Shown here: positions 45,812-64,000 of the stretch, one piece after another
Layout of the letters: each line of letters begins with the position of its first letter
Position numbering within the stretch: the stretch's first letter is position 1
From: Prochlorococcus sp. AG-388-A01
GTDB lineage: Bacteria > Cyanobacteriota > Cyanobacteriia > PCC-6307 > Cyanobiaceae
Length of the DNA: 64,000 nucleotides
Reading direction: 5' to 3'
Assembly: GCA_003279945.1 (NCBI GenBank)
Contig: QCGK01000008.1
Span: 1 to 64,000 of the forward strand
The notes under the pieces: model-generated
The model's database searches: none
The model's input: the letters and a program-made list of their open reading frames with translations, nothing else
What the model was told of the DNA's origin: nothing
Translations under genes and position numbers: made by a program

Positions 45812-47008
45812 TTATTGTTTTGATAATCTTGTAGCAACCTTATCTCCAAACTTTTGCTTTAAAGTTCTCAATTTTTTTATAACTTTTTTTGGATTTATAT
45901 GGCCTTCTAAAACTTTCAATAATTGGCCTTCTGTAACATCCACATCAAGTAAATTAGCGTTACATCCTGGGAACCAATGACTTCCATTACCAAGCAATTG
46001 ATATCTAGCTCTTGCAAATCCGTCCATATCCAACCAATCAATTAAATTTGAAAGCCAAAGCAGAACAGGAATATTAATATATCCTGGTGTATATTCCCAA
46101 CTCGGTAAATTTCTATTCCAATGTTGATACCAATCTAAGCCTAAAGAATTAATTGATTCCTGACTTAATCTTTTTATTATCTTTGGAACATACTTCTCAG
46201 AGTCTGATAACAATGAGATAGCTTTTAAATGCATCTCAAAATCTGCCTCTTTTGCAATACCCACGCTTAGAGTATGGACGTTTTTATTTCTTAAGCAAAA
46301 AAGATCATTAAAAACTATAGGATGAAGTGGCCTACAAAGTTCCAACATTTTTTTTGAGGGAGTATGAAGATGTCCCCCTTTATCAGTGGGACTTATTATA
46401 AAAACCCCAAGATCGTATCTATTTGCTAAATTAATAACATTTGTATTTTCTTGATTGATGAAATACCAGTGCAAATTTACGTAATCAAATAAGTTTGTTG
46501 ATATAGCCTTCCTAATGAGTGAGGGTTTTCCATGGGTCGAAAATCCAATTGATCCAATTAAATTTTCTTTTTGCAAATTCTTTAAAATATCAATGCAGCC
46601 TCCATCTTTAACAGCCTGACGTAGATGTTCATCTGTATTAATGCCATGTATTGCTAATAAATCGATTCTTTCAACTTTCAATTTTTCAATACTTGTCATA
46701 ACATCTCTCTCAAAAATTTTTGGATCACTATTTGGAGGAATCTTTGTTTGAATAATGTTTGGGATTTTCTTAATATTTTGAAAACCCATTCCTAATTGCA
46801 CCTCAGAAGTTCCATAATACTTAGCTGTTTCGACATGACTTAAGCCATATTTATTTGCCAAATTTAATATATTTTGTACTTTATTTTGTTCTTCATATGA
46901 AATCTCAGAAAAATCTAATTGATCCCAACTTTTCTGAAATCTCATACCACCCAAAGATAAAACAGGAATATTTAGATTGGTTCGACCGAATCTCCGATAT
47001 TGCATCAT
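45812..47008 (-). CDS. aldo/keto reductase
   Basis: MQYRRFGRTNLNIPVLSLGGMRFQ; VETAKYYGTSE. Confidence 0.9.
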   Translation of the reverse strand: MMQYRRFGRTNLNIPVLSLGGMRFQKSWDQLDFSEISYEEQNKVQNILNLANKYGLSHVETAKYYGTSEVQLGMGFQNIKKIPNIIQTKIPPNSDPKIFERDVMTSIEKLKVERIDLLAIHGINTDEHLRQAVKDGGCIDILKNLQKENLIGSIGFSTHGKPSLIRKAISTNLFDYVNLHWYFINQENTNVINLANRYDLGVFIISPTDKGGHLHTPSKKMLELCRPLHPIVFNDLFCLRNKNVHTLSVGIAKEADFEMHLKAISLLSDSEKYVPKIIKRLSQESINSLGLDWYQHWNRNLPSWEYTPGYINIPVLLWLSNLIDWLDMDGFARARYQLLGNGSHWFPGCNANLLDVDVTEGQLLKVLEGHINPKKVIKKLRTLKQKFGDKVATRLSKQ

Positions 47009-47015
47009 TTTAAAA

Positions 47016-47375
47016 TTAATGCTTATTCATTCTTGGTGGTTTCCCAAATGATTGAAACATATCCCTATCTAGACTATTCTCTAAATCATCCAATTCTTCA
47101 AACTTGACCCAGTGAATACAATCAACAGGGCACGTATCTATCGCTTCTTGTATAACTTCAGAACTATCTCCATCTTGTCTCATAGCTCTACTTCTACCAT
47201 GAAATTCATCAACCCTGAAAGTGTTCGAAGCTACATGTACACAATATTGACAACCAATACATTTAGCCTCATCAACCCATACAGCTTTTTCTGCTAATTT
47301 ACCACCTAATACAGGCTCCCAGCCTGTTATTTCAATTTTTTCTTCAACATTATCAAATGGATCAGTAAAATCCAT
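47016..47375 (-). CDS. 4Fe-4S-type ferredoxin
   Basis: DEAKCIGCQYCVHVASNTF...AIDTCPVDCIHWV. Confidence 0.9.
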   Translation of the reverse strand: MDFTDPFDNVEEKIEITGWEPVLGGKLAEKAVWVDEAKCIGCQYCVHVASNTFRVDEFHGRSRAMRQDGDSSEVIQEAIDTCPVDCIHWVKFEELDDLENSLDRDMFQSFGKPPRMNKH

Positions 47376-47384
47376 ATTCTAATA

Positions 47385-47777
47385 TTAGTTATCCCACTTG
47401 GTTAAAACCAATTCAATAGAACCATCATTTTTATTTTTTTGTTCCACAATTTGGTATCCATCCTCTTTTGTTTTGGAAATAATTGTTTGGTAAGCATACA
47501 TTTGAGTAACTTTAGAAATAAATCTTTCTACTGGGATCTCAAATTTCCATAGATCAAGATCAGTAACTAATTCATAAGCCTTAGAATTGTTATCCCATTT
47601 AAATCCAACTTTAGTATCACCGGGTAAATTCATACTTATGTCAACTGCTGTAAACTTGCCTTTGTAGCCTTTAACAAACTTTTTTTCTTGATCTATTATA
47701 TAACCAAGGTTATTTAAAGCCTTAATTAAGGGATCTGCTTCTTTAAGCTGGGTTTTAATAGTACTAAAATGAGACAT
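47385..47777 (-). CDS. ycf35: Ycf35/DUF1257 family protein
   Basis: MSHFSTIKTQLKEADPLIKALNNLGY. Confidence 0.88.
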   Translation of the reverse strand: MSHFSTIKTQLKEADPLIKALNNLGYIIDQEKKFVKGYKGKFTAVDISMNLPGDTKVGFKWDNNSKAYELVTDLDLWKFEIPVERFISKVTQMYAYQTIISKTKEDGYQIVEQKNKNDGSIELVLTKWDN

Positions 47778-47988
47778 TAGATTCGTTGTTTAATTGTTGT
47801 AATTTTTCATTTTGATTGGAGATGAAAGCATCAGATGTTTTATTTTTAACTGTTACTTTGCCAAGAGATTCTTCGAGATTTTTTGTAACATCATTACATG
47901 AATCACCATAAAATCCCTCAACAGTCTCTTCAACTTTTCCGTCTTGATGAATTTTGAATCTTAATGTTTTTTGAGGCATTAAATTCAA
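47764..47988 (-). CDS. DUF2997 family protein
   Basis: LRFKIHQDGKVEETVEGFYGDSCNDVTKNLEESLGKV. Confidence 0.85.
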   Translation of the reverse strand: MNLMPQKTLRFKIHQDGKVEETVEGFYGDSCNDVTKNLEESLGKVTVKNKTSDAFISNQNEKLQQLNNESNVSF

Positions 47989-48128
47989 GTACTGAGCACT
48001 TTTACTTTATACAGAATAACGAAAATATTTTGTTTCAGTTGGTACAAGTTAAATAATTTTAATTTTTATATTGAATATCTGATAAATTAATTTTTTTGGT
48101 AGCGTTCTGTTAAAAAAAATTAAGATAG

Positions 48129-48902
48129 TTAATTATAAAAACCTTGCATCCCCATTGAATCCAAGGCAGTTTTTGCTTCTTCCATTACGGAAGGTTCCTT
48201 ATCGAAAAGGGCTATCTTGGTACATTCATCAACGAAAGTTTCTTGAAATGTATTATTTAATTTTTCATACAACCTACACAATGACCAAATGCAATTACTT
48301 CTAACACCTGATTCATTATCTATCTTTAAACTTATTAAAAGCTGCTCTGCTGCTAACTGTGCGTTTTCCAAAGAAACATTTCCAATTTCAGCTAAAGAAC
48401 TTGATGACCATAATCTTACTGCCGCTACATCATTCTTCAAAGCATTGATCAATGGCTCTAAAACGATTTGGTTATCATAATTAGCTAAGCTCCATGCGGT
48501 TGCTCTTCTGACATAAGCATTATCATCAGTCTTCAAAAGACTGACAAGTTTCTGGACTGCGCTAGGACATGGGTTACGACCTAAAGCATATACCGCACTC
48601 ATTCTCTCAACAGGACAGGGCTGATCAAGTAATGGTAACAAAAATGGGAAAGATCTTTGATCTCTATATTCACAAAATATTCTTAAACCCTGTATTCTCT
48701 CTTCTCTTTTACCTCTTAGCAATTTTAGAGCTTCATTGCACTCTTGAGTTATATTTAAACCCTTTGAAAAAGCATCTTGATCAATTTGCTCTAAAGGATC
48801 TAGTTCAATCTCTAAAGCCAATTCTCTGGCCAAGATATCTGGATCAACTGCAATTTCAGCTAAACTTTCTTTATTAGGATCCTTATTTTTTGTCATTTTC
48901 AA
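48129..48902 (-). CDS. HEAT-repeat protein (phycobilin lyase-like fold)
   Basis: Repeated AVYALGRN/ATAWSLANYD/SLAEIGNVS helices. Confidence 0.8.
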   Translation of the reverse strand: MKMTKNKDPNKESLAEIAVDPDILARELALEIELDPLEQIDQDAFSKGLNITQECNEALKLLRGKREERIQGLRIFCEYRDQRSFPFLLPLLDQPCPVERMSAVYALGRNPCPSAVQKLVSLLKTDDNAYVRRATAWSLANYDNQIVLEPLINALKNDVAAVRLWSSSSLAEIGNVSLENAQLAAEQLLISLKIDNESGVRSNCIWSLCRLYEKLNNTFQETFVDECTKIALFDKEPSVMEEAKTALDSMGMQGFYN

Positions 48903-48914
48903 AAACTAAACATA

Positions 48915-49061
48915 TTAATTCAGCGGGGCAGGCGACATCATATCCCCTGGCAACCAAATTCTTGCGCTAACTGCAAAGAAGGCAATCGCAAAAAGTGCAA
49001 CGATAGCGAAAGGTAAAATTTTTGTCTTAATAAAGCCCAATGATTCAAATTTATTTACCAC
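48915..49061 (-). CDS. single-TM small protein, 48 aa (GTG start)
   Basis: Read by eye: VVNKFESLGFIKTKILPFAIVALFAIAFFAVSARIWLPGDMMSPAPLN*; not in ORF track. Confidence 0.65.
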   Translation of the reverse strand: MVNKFESLGFIKTKILPFAIVALFAIAFFAVSARIWLPGDMMSPAPLN

Positions 49062-49109
49062 AATAATAACCTGTTTAAGAGACTTTTAAAAAATTATTCT
49101 TAGACAATA

Positions 49110-50168
<1,059 letters not shown>

Positions 50169-50185
50169 TTAGTTCAAAACTATTT

Positions 50186-50362
<177 letters not shown>

Positions 50363-50392
50363 CTAGTCACTAAAAATGACTTTGGATAATAT

Positions 50393-54499
<4,107 letters not shown>

Positions 54500-54528
54500 T
54501 TAAATAAATGAAAATAATTTTTTAGGGT

Positions 54529-56472
<1,944 letters not shown>

Positions 56473-59400
56473 TTAATCTTCCTCATATTCAGAGGTTCCT
56501 AGCGATTCGTATGTCGGCCTAGATGGAGTATTTCTTCTTGGATTGATATCTTGCATCAAATCCACCTCTTTTCCTTCATCTGTATAAACCCCAATATCTA
56601 AGCCTAGGGATTGTAATTCTCGCATAAGGACTTTAAATGACTCAGGAGTGCCAGGCCTAGGTATTGGTTTACCTTTGACTATTGCATTAAGAGCTTCGTT
56701 CCTACCTTGCATATCATCAGATTTAACTGTTAAAAGTTCTTGAAGTGTATAGGCTGCTCCATAAGCTTCAAGAGCCCATACTTCCATTTCCCCAAGCCTT
56801 TGTCCACCTTGCTGAGCTTTACCACCCAATGGTTGCTGTGTAACCAAAGAGTATGGACCAGTAGATCTGGCATGAATTTTGTCATCCACCAAATGTACTA
56901 ACTTAAGGAAGTGAGAGTATCCAACTGCAACTGGCTGATCAAAGGGTTCCCCTGTTCTGCCATCTTTGAGTAACAACTTTCCAGGATCTTCAGGATTATA
57001 AACCCATGCTTTACCTGCCTGTTTAGAAGCCTCCTCTAAAAATGCTTGAACCGTCTGATGTGATTTTTCGGCACCATACATTTCGTCAAATGGGACAACT
57101 TTAACCCTGCAATTTAAGTTAGAGGCTGCCCAGCCCATCAATAATTCAAAAACTTGACCTACGTTCATCCTACTTGGAACTCCTAGAGGATTAAGAACAA
57201 TATCTACAGGTGTCCCATCAGGCAAATAAGGCATATCTTCTCTGGGTAAGATTCTACTAATAATTCCTTTATTGCCATGTCTTCCAGCCATTTTGTCGCC
57301 TACTTGTATTTTCCTTCTCTGGGCAACATAAACCCTAACGACCATATTGGCTCCAGGAGGTAACTCATCGCCTTGTTCTCTGGTGTAAATGCGTACATCT
57401 AGAACCCTTCCCTTTTCAGTCTTAGGAACCCTTAAGGAGTTGTCTCTAACATCTCTAGCCTTTTCACCGAAAATAGCCCTCAATAGTTTTTCTTCTGGTG
57501 GTTGGTCTGATTCTCCCTTTGGTGTAACTTTACCTACAAGAATATCTCCACTTTCTACAAACGCACCAATCCTTATTATTCCCATTTCATCAAGGTTGTT
57601 CAAGCTGTCTTCCGATATGTTTGGAATCTCTCTTGTGATTTCTTCAGGTCCTAACTTTGTTTGTCTTGCCTCAATTTCATATTTTTCGATATGTACAGAT
57701 GTATATAAATCATCAGTTACCATCCTCTCGCTTACAAGAATTGCATCTTCATAGTTGTAGCCTTCCCATGGCATATATGCAATTAAGACATTCTGGCCAA
57801 GAGCTATTTCACCTCCTTCACATGCCGATCCATCTGCTAAAACTTGTCCAGAGATAACTCTATCTCCAATTTTTACTATAGGACGTTGGTTTAGGCATGT
57901 ATCTTGATTTGATCTTTGATATTTTTGTAGATAATGAAAATGCTCATTACCATCCTCGTCTTTAACAACGATCTCATTAGCATCTACATAAGATATAGTC
58001 CCATTAACTTTTGTTATGGGAACCATTCCCGAATCTCTAGCAACTTGAGATTCTAAACCTGTGCCAACCAAAGGACGTTCTGGCCTAAGCAATGGAACTG
58101 CCTGGCGTTGCATATTTGATCCCATTAGGGCTCTATTTGCGTCATCGTGCTCCAAAAAAGGAATTAGTGAAGTCGCAACCGAAATTACTTGAACAGGGGA
58201 AAGCTGAACATAATCAACTTGATGAGGAGGTACTTTTTCAAAATCTTGTCTATACCTAACTGGTATTAGATTTGCAAGTATATTGCCATCCTTATCTGTT
58301 GCAACATCGCCAGGAGCAACCCTGCACTCATCTTCTAAATCAGCAGAAAGATAGACTGGATTACCTTCTTTATTAACTCTACCTTTTTTAACTTCCCAAA
58401 AAGGTGTTTCAATAAAACCATACTCATTAACTCTTGCATGGGTAGCTAAAGAATTTATAAGTCCTGCATTAGGACCTTCAGGAGTCTCTATAGGGCATAA
58501 TCTTCCATAATGTGAAGGATGAATATCTCTCACGGCAAAGCCTGCTCTTTCTCGTGTTAAACCTCCAGGACCTAATGCCGAGATTCTTCTCTTATGTGTT
58601 AATTCAGCAAGAGGATTAGTTTGATCCATAAACTGACTTAATTGACTGGAGCCAAAAAACTCTTTTATAGCGGCAACCAAAGGTTTAGGATTGACTAATT
58701 GAGCGGGGGTAAGGGAATCTGTTTCCCCAACGGTCATTCTTTCCTTAATAATTCTTTCTAAGCGGTTAAGTCCAACCCTTACTTGATTCTGAAGAAGTTC
58801 TCCTACAGATCTAACTCTCCGATTACCAAGGTGGTCAATATCATCTAAACTAGCACCGCCAATATCCAACTCTAAGTTTATAAGATAATCAATAGTAGAA
58901 AGAACATCCTCATGGGTAAGTGTTCTTACATCATCAGGTACAGTAAGTCTCAATTTTTTATTTATTTTGTACCTACCAACTCGGCCTAAATCATATCTTT
59001 TGGGATCAAAAAATCTACTGTGTAATAGCTGTTGACCACCTGATACAGAGGGGGGTTCACCAGGACGCAGCTTCTTATAGAGTTCTAGTAGGGCTTGATC
59101 TTCTGAATTTATACCCTCATCATTAGCTGAATCAATTGAGTTTTGGTAAAATTCAGGATGCCTCAGTTTATCAACAACATCATTATCAGAAAGTCCCATC
59201 GCTCTCATTAAAACATGAGCATTAATTTTTCTAGTTTTATCAACTCTGACATAAAGTAAATTATTTTTGTCTGTTTCGAATTTTAACCATGCACCTCTAT
59301 TAGGGATAACACTCGCGTTATAAGTTCTTCGACCATTTTTATCCTGTTCATCTTTAAAATATACTCCCGGACTTCGAACAATTTGATTAACAATTACTCT

Positions 59401-59766
59401 TTCAGCACCATTAATTATGAAAGTTCCTCTTTCAGTCATTAATGGTAATTCGCCAATAAATACTTCTTGTTCTTTAATTTCTCCTGTCTCTTTATTGATT
59501 AGCCTGCAAGTTACATACATTTGAGAGGCAAATGTAGCATCTCTTCTTTTTGCTTCTTCAACGTCATGTCTTGGCCTTTTTAATCTGTACTCTTCACCAA
59601 TAAAATGTAATTCTAATTTACCTGTGTAATCAGAAATGGGAGAAAAGTTTTTTAATTCCTCTATTAAGCCCTTTTCCAAAAACCATTTAAAGCTTGCTCT
59701 TTGTACTTCAACTAAATCTGGTAGATAAGTAGCTGTTTTTGCTACCTGTAAAGCGCTACTGCTCAT
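56473..59766 (-). CDS. rpoB: RNA polymerase beta subunit
   Basis: [15 protein letters not shown]; 1097 aa. Confidence 0.98.
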   Translation of the reverse strand: MSSSALQVAKTATYLPDLVEVQRASFKWFLEKGLIEELKNFSPISDYTGKLELHFIGEEYRLKRPRHDVEEAKRRDATFASQMYVTCRLINKETGEIKEQEVFIGELPLMTERGTFIINGAERVIVNQIVRSPGVYFKDEQDKNGRRTYNASVIPNRGAWLKFETDKNNLLYVRVDKTRKINAHVLMRAMGLSDNDVVDKLRHPEFYQNSIDSANDEGINSEDQALLELYKKLRPGEPPSVSGGQQLLHSRFFDPKRYDLGRVGRYKINKKLRLTVPDDVRTLTHEDVLSTIDYLINLELDIGGASLDDIDHLGNRRVRSVGELLQNQVRVGLNRLERIIKERMTVGETDSLTPAQLVNPKPLVAAIKEFFGSSQLSQFMDQTNPLAELTHKRRISALGPGGLTRERAGFAVRDIHPSHYGRLCPIETPEGPNAGLINSLATHARVNEYGFIETPFWEVKKGRVNKEGNPVYLSADLEDECRVAPGDVATDKDGNILANLIPVRYRQDFEKVPPHQVDYVQLSPVQVISVATSLIPFLEHDDANRALMGSNMQRQAVPLLRPERPLVGTGLESQVARDSGMVPITKVNGTISYVDANEIVVKDEDGNEHFHYLQKYQRSNQDTCLNQRPIVKIGDRVISGQVLADGSACEGGEIALGQNVLIAYMPWEGYNYEDAILVSERMVTDDLYTSVHIEKYEIEARQTKLGPEEITREIPNISEDSLNNLDEMGIIRIGAFVESGDILVGKVTPKGESDQPPEEKLLRAIFGEKARDVRDNSLRVPKTEKGRVLDVRIYTREQGDELPPGANMVVRVYVAQRRKIQVGDKMAGRHGNKGIISRILPREDMPYLPDGTPVDIVLNPLGVPSRMNVGQVFELLMGWAASNLNCRVKVVPFDEMYGAEKSHQTVQAFLEEASKQAGKAWVYNPEDPGKLLLKDGRTGEPFDQPVAVGYSHFLKLVHLVDDKIHARSTGPYSLVTQQPLGGKAQQGGQRLGEMEVWALEAYGAAYTLQELLTVKSDDMQGRNEALNAIVKGKPIPRPGTPESFKVLMRELQSLGLDIGVYTDEGKEVDLMQDINPRRNTPSRPTYESLGTSEYEED

Positions 59767-60002
59767 CCAAGAAAACCTGCGATTATGTGAGATTTACTAT
59801 TTACTTTAAATTTACTAAATAATTCAGCTGTTTAACTTTTCTTGTTAAATTAGACGAGGATTAAATCTCGGTTTCAACAAAAAATTAATTTAATAAAACT
59901 AAAAAATTAATTTTTATTGACTCTACAAATCATTATAAAAAAGTTAAAATTAAAAAATTAAAGAAAATTTCCAAGTAATTCTTAATAATAGCAGTTTCAG
60001 TG

Positions 60003-60797
60003 TCAAATTAACAAGTCAAATTTAAACAAATCTTCAGCATTCTTGGATGATTCTTTGGCGATTGTAATTAATTCCGTAGATCTCAAATCTGCCATAAAAT
60101 TTGCAACATTTTCAACAAATGCAGGTTCATTTCTTTTGCCTCTGTGGGGAACAGGAGCTAAAAAGGGTGCATCAGTTTCAATTAAATATCTATCATTTGG
60201 GACTATTTTGGCGCACTCGTGAATTTCATGTGCTTTTGGGAAAGTCACTATTCCACTAAAACTTATATAAAACCCAAGATCCAAGAATTGTTTCATTTCT
60301 CTTGGGGTTCCTGTCCAACAATGAAGTACGCCTTTGGGACATTTTCCTTTTTTAGAAAGGTCACTACATAACTCGATCATTACATTAGCAGCATCTCTAC
60401 AATGAATAATCACAGGCAATTCAAGTTCATAGGCTAACTCCATTTGTGGAATAAGAGCATCAATTTGCTGTTTTTTATTTTCACTTTTAAAAAAATCCAA
60501 GCCTAATTCTCCAATTGCTACTACTCTTTTATCTTCTTGAGCTGACCTTCTTAAATCAGATTTGGAACTTTGTTCCCATTTTTTTGCTTCAAGCGGATGC
60601 AAACCAACTGAATAATAAATTTCATTAAATTCGTTTGATATTTTTTTTAACTTTGGAATTTCTGTTAATTCACAACAAGCATGAACTAATTTTTTTACAC
60701 CTCTTGATCGCAATCTCAGAACAACATCTTCCAAATCTCTCTCAAAATTTTCAAATATTAGATGACAGTGAGAGTCTATGAGTTCAATATCGCTCAT
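60003..60797 (-). CDS. tatD: TatD family metal-dependent DNase
   Basis: LIDSHCHL; GLHPLEAK; ETDAPFLAPVPHRGKRNEP. Confidence 0.93.
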   Translation of the reverse strand: MSDIELIDSHCHLIFENFERDLEDVVLRLRSRGVKKLVHACCELTEIPKLKKISNEFNEIYYSVGLHPLEAKKWEQSSKSDLRRSAQEDKRVVAIGELGLDFFKSENKKQQIDALIPQMELAYELELPVIIHCRDAANVMIELCSDLSKKGKCPKGVLHCWTGTPREMKQFLDLGFYISFSGIVTFPKAHEIHECAKIVPNDRYLIETDAPFLAPVPHRGKRNEPAFVENVANFMADLRSTELITIAKESSKNAEDLFKFDLLI

Positions 60798-60813
60798 AAT
60801 TATTGTCTGCCTT

Positions 60814-61107
60814 TTACTTTGAAATCAGTGTGGTTTTTACAAAATTGTTAATTTTTGATTTTTTATTAGCCCCATTATTCTTGTGTAGAACATTTTTTTT
60901 AACTGCTTTATCAATTAAACTAAAAGCCCTATCAAGACTTGTTTTCACTAAGATTTTGTTGTCATCATTAGGTTCTTTTTTATATTTTTCACAATTATCT
61001 ATGGTTTTTTTAGTCAAAGTCCTAACTGTAGATTTGTAAAATTTATTGATTAAGCGATTTCTTTCTGCAATTTGTATTCTCTTTTTTGCTGATTTGTTAT
61101 TTGCCAC
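60814..61107 (-). CDS. rpsT: 30S ribosomal protein S20
   Basis: MANNKSAKKRIQIAERNRLINKFYKSTVRTLTKK. Confidence 0.96.
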   Translation of the reverse strand: MANNKSAKKRIQIAERNRLINKFYKSTVRTLTKKTIDNCEKYKKEPNDDNKILVKTSLDRAFSLIDKAVKKNVLHKNNGANKKSKINNFVKTTLISK

Positions 61108-61228
61108 AGAGGGTATTTTAGTAGAAGATTTCCATCATAACAAATATATCGACTACTAATCAATCATATATAATTTAATAAGATATTAAATTGGTTCTTC
61201 AACCATTCAATTTAAAAAATCAAAAAAT

Positions 61229-62515
61229 ATGAAGATTATAAATAATAAAAAAGACGCCATCAATGAATTAAAAAGGATTTCTACTCGAACGCATTTAGAA
61301 AACAACAATAAGATAAATGCAATTGTTGAAGAAATTCTTCAAGAAGTAAAAAATTATGGAGATGTAGCAGTAGAAAAATACACAAAAAAATTTGATGGTT
61401 TTAACCCTTACCCTATGCAAGTTAGTGCAAAGGACTTAAAAACTGCATGGGATGAAATTGATGAAAATTTAAAGCGCTCACTTGAAGTAGCTCATAAAAG
61501 AATTAAAAAATTCCATGAAAAAGAAATCCCATCATCTTTCACTATAAAAGGTGAACATGGTGATATAGTCCAAAGAAGGTGGAGCCCAGTAAAAAATGCA
61601 GGTATTTATATCCCTGGAGGTAGGGCGGCTTATCCAAGTACTGTATTAATGAATGCAATACCTGCAAAAGTAGCAGGCGTAGAAGAAATCATAATGGTAT
61701 CTCCTGGAAATAAAGAAGGAAAAATAAACAAAACTGTTTTAGCTGCTGCTCACTTATCAGGGATCAATAAAGTTTTTAGAATTGGAGGAGCTCAAGCCAT
61801 TGGTGCTTTAGCATTTGGCACAAATCAAATCAATAAAGTTGATGTTATTTCAGGTCCAGGGAATATTTATGTAACTACAGCTAAAAAACTTATTTATGGT
61901 TTGACAGGTATTGATTCTTTAGCCGGTCCAAGTGAGATATTAATAATTGCAGATGAAACAGCTAGATCCACTCATATAGCATCTGATCTCCTAGCACAAG
62001 CTGAACATGATCCCCTAGCTTCCTCAATACTTCTAACAACATCAAAGAACCAGGCAAAAGAAGTTTTTGAAGAACTTTATAAAAAAATAGATGATCATCC
62101 AAGAAAAGAAATTTGTATGCAATCAATAAAAAATTGGGGATTAATTGTTATTTGCGAGAATTATCAATCATGTATTGAACTAAGCAATAACTTTGCTCCA
62201 GAACATTTAGAAATTTTAGCTTTAGACTCCAAAAAGGTTCTTGAGGGAATAAAGAATGCAGGAGCAATATTTTTGGGGAAATGGACCCCGGAAGCAGTAG
62301 GAGATTATCTGGCTGGACCAAATCATACATTACCTACATCAGGAAATTCTAGATTTAGCGGTTCTCTTGGAGTTGAAACTTTCATGAAAAATACTTCAAT
62401 TATAGAATTTAATGAAAAAAGTTTAAAAGTTAACAGTCTTGATATTATTAATTTAGCTAAAAGTGAGGGCTTACATAGTCACGCTAACTCAGTACAAATA
62501 AGATTTGAAAATTAG
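61229..62515 (+). CDS. hisD: histidinol dehydrogenase
   Basis: [37 protein letters not shown]. Confidence 0.97.
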   Translation: MKIINNKKDAINELKRISTRTHLENNNKINAIVEEILQEVKNYGDVAVEKYTKKFDGFNPYPMQVSAKDLKTAWDEIDENLKRSLEVAHKRIKKFHEKEIPSSFTIKGEHGDIVQRRWSPVKNAGIYIPGGRAAYPSTVLMNAIPAKVAGVEEIIMVSPGNKEGKINKTVLAAAHLSGINKVFRIGGAQAIGALAFGTNQINKVDVISGPGNIYVTTAKKLIYGLTGIDSLAGPSEILIIADETARSTHIASDLLAQAEHDPLASSILLTTSKNQAKEVFEELYKKIDDHPRKEICMQSIKNWGLIVICENYQSCIELSNNFAPEHLEILALDSKKVLEGIKNAGAIFLGKWTPEAVGDYLAGPNHTLPTSGNSRFSGSLGVETFMKNTSIIEFNEKSLKVNSLDIINLAKSEGLHSHANSVQIRFEN

Positions 62516-63225
62516 CTGACTTTTGAGGGAGAGTAAACAGCTGGAATACCGTTTTCAATTTTGCCAACCAATACTTTATCTGTTAGATCAACAAATAATC
62601 CATTTTCTAAAACTCCTGGAATATTATTAATACTCATTTCAATATCTTTTGGATTCTTAATACCATCATTAAACAAAACATCTAGGACAAGGTTGCCCTG
62701 GTCGGTAACTATTGGACCAGCTTTTTTACTAGCCATTCTTAAAGTAGAACTGCCGTTCATTTCTAAAATAACCTCCTGAACTTGCTTCCAAGCATTTGGG
62801 AGTACCTCTACAGGTAAAGGGAAAGCTTGATTTAAGTTTTGTACTAGTTTCGTTTCGTCAACAACAATTAACAATTCATCAGCTTTTGATGCCACTAACT
62901 TTTCTCGAACATGGCACGCTCCTCCCCCCTTAATTAATTGAAATCCCGGATCAACTTCATCTGCTCCATCAATAGCTAAATCTATTCGAGAAACAGACGC
63001 CAAATCGATAAGGGGGATTTCGAGCTCGAGTGCTAACACTTCTGACTGAAAGGAAGTTGCAACACCTCTTATTTTTTGCAATTTTCCAGAACGAATTTCA
63101 TTAGCGAGGCTTTTTATCATAAGCGCTGCTGTAGATCCGGAGCCTAATCCGAGAATCATGTCACTCTTTACTTCCCTAATTGCTGCATCAGCAACTATTT
63201 GTTTCATTTGAGTTTGTGAATCCAA
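62512..63225 (-). CDS. rpiA: ribose-5-phosphate isomerase A
   Basis: [41 protein letters not shown]. Confidence 0.95.
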   Translation of the reverse strand: MDSQTQMKQIVADAAIREVKSDMILGLGSGSTAALMIKSLANEIRSGKLQKIRGVATSFQSEVLALELEIPLIDLASVSRIDLAIDGADEVDPGFQLIKGGGACHVREKLVASKADELLIVVDETKLVQNLNQAFPLPVEVLPNAWKQVQEVILEMNGSSTLRMASKKAGPIVTDQGNLVLDVLFNDGIKNPKDIEMSINNIPGVLENGLFVDLTDKVLVGKIENGIPAVYSPSKVS

Positions 63226-63270
63226 AATTTTTTTTCTACGTTTATAGATTATTTAATTTCAATGGGTGAT

Positions 63271-64000
<730 letters not shown>

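Noticed and set aside
59870-59925. Inverted AAAAATTAATTT-type repeats upstream of rpoB
   Set aside because: Low-complexity A/T palindromes common at this base composition.

Overview
AT-rich, gene-dense cyanobacterial chromosome segment. Gene content and order (split rpoC1/rpoC2, an hli gene, PSRP-3/Ycf65, Ycf35, two ATP synthase clusters, a bioF-bioK-like-bioC-bioD-bioA operon) point to a high-light Prochlorococcus-type picocyanobacterium; the strain cannot be assigned from sequence alone. Positions ~1-5 kb look like a small variable segment: lineage-specific ORFs, a nonsense-riddled pseudogene, a truncated copy of a secreted-peptide leader and an EVE-domain protein. The rest is mostly core housekeeping: rpoZ, pyrR, gpmI, secG, groEL/groES, atpDC, pepP, nadD/nadE, the atp1-B-E-b'-b-H-A-G cluster, ftsW, ccdA/ccs1, queF, glnB, purB, fumC, biotin genes, rsmG, rlmN, rpoB/C1/C2, rpsT, hisD, rpiA and a partial HtrA protease. 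No tRNA, rRNA, CRISPR array, transposase or phage module was recognised. I did not find an obviously new multi-gene system. The best leads are regulatory or small: a K-box match upstream of groES with no CIRCE, a cluster of cyanobacterial DnaA-box motifs outside dnaN, hairpins in the atp operon leader and before atpE, four small ORFs missing from the ORF track (including an Hli), a BioK-type esterase candidate, and a conserved-looking DUF2997/Ycf35/ferredoxin cluster.
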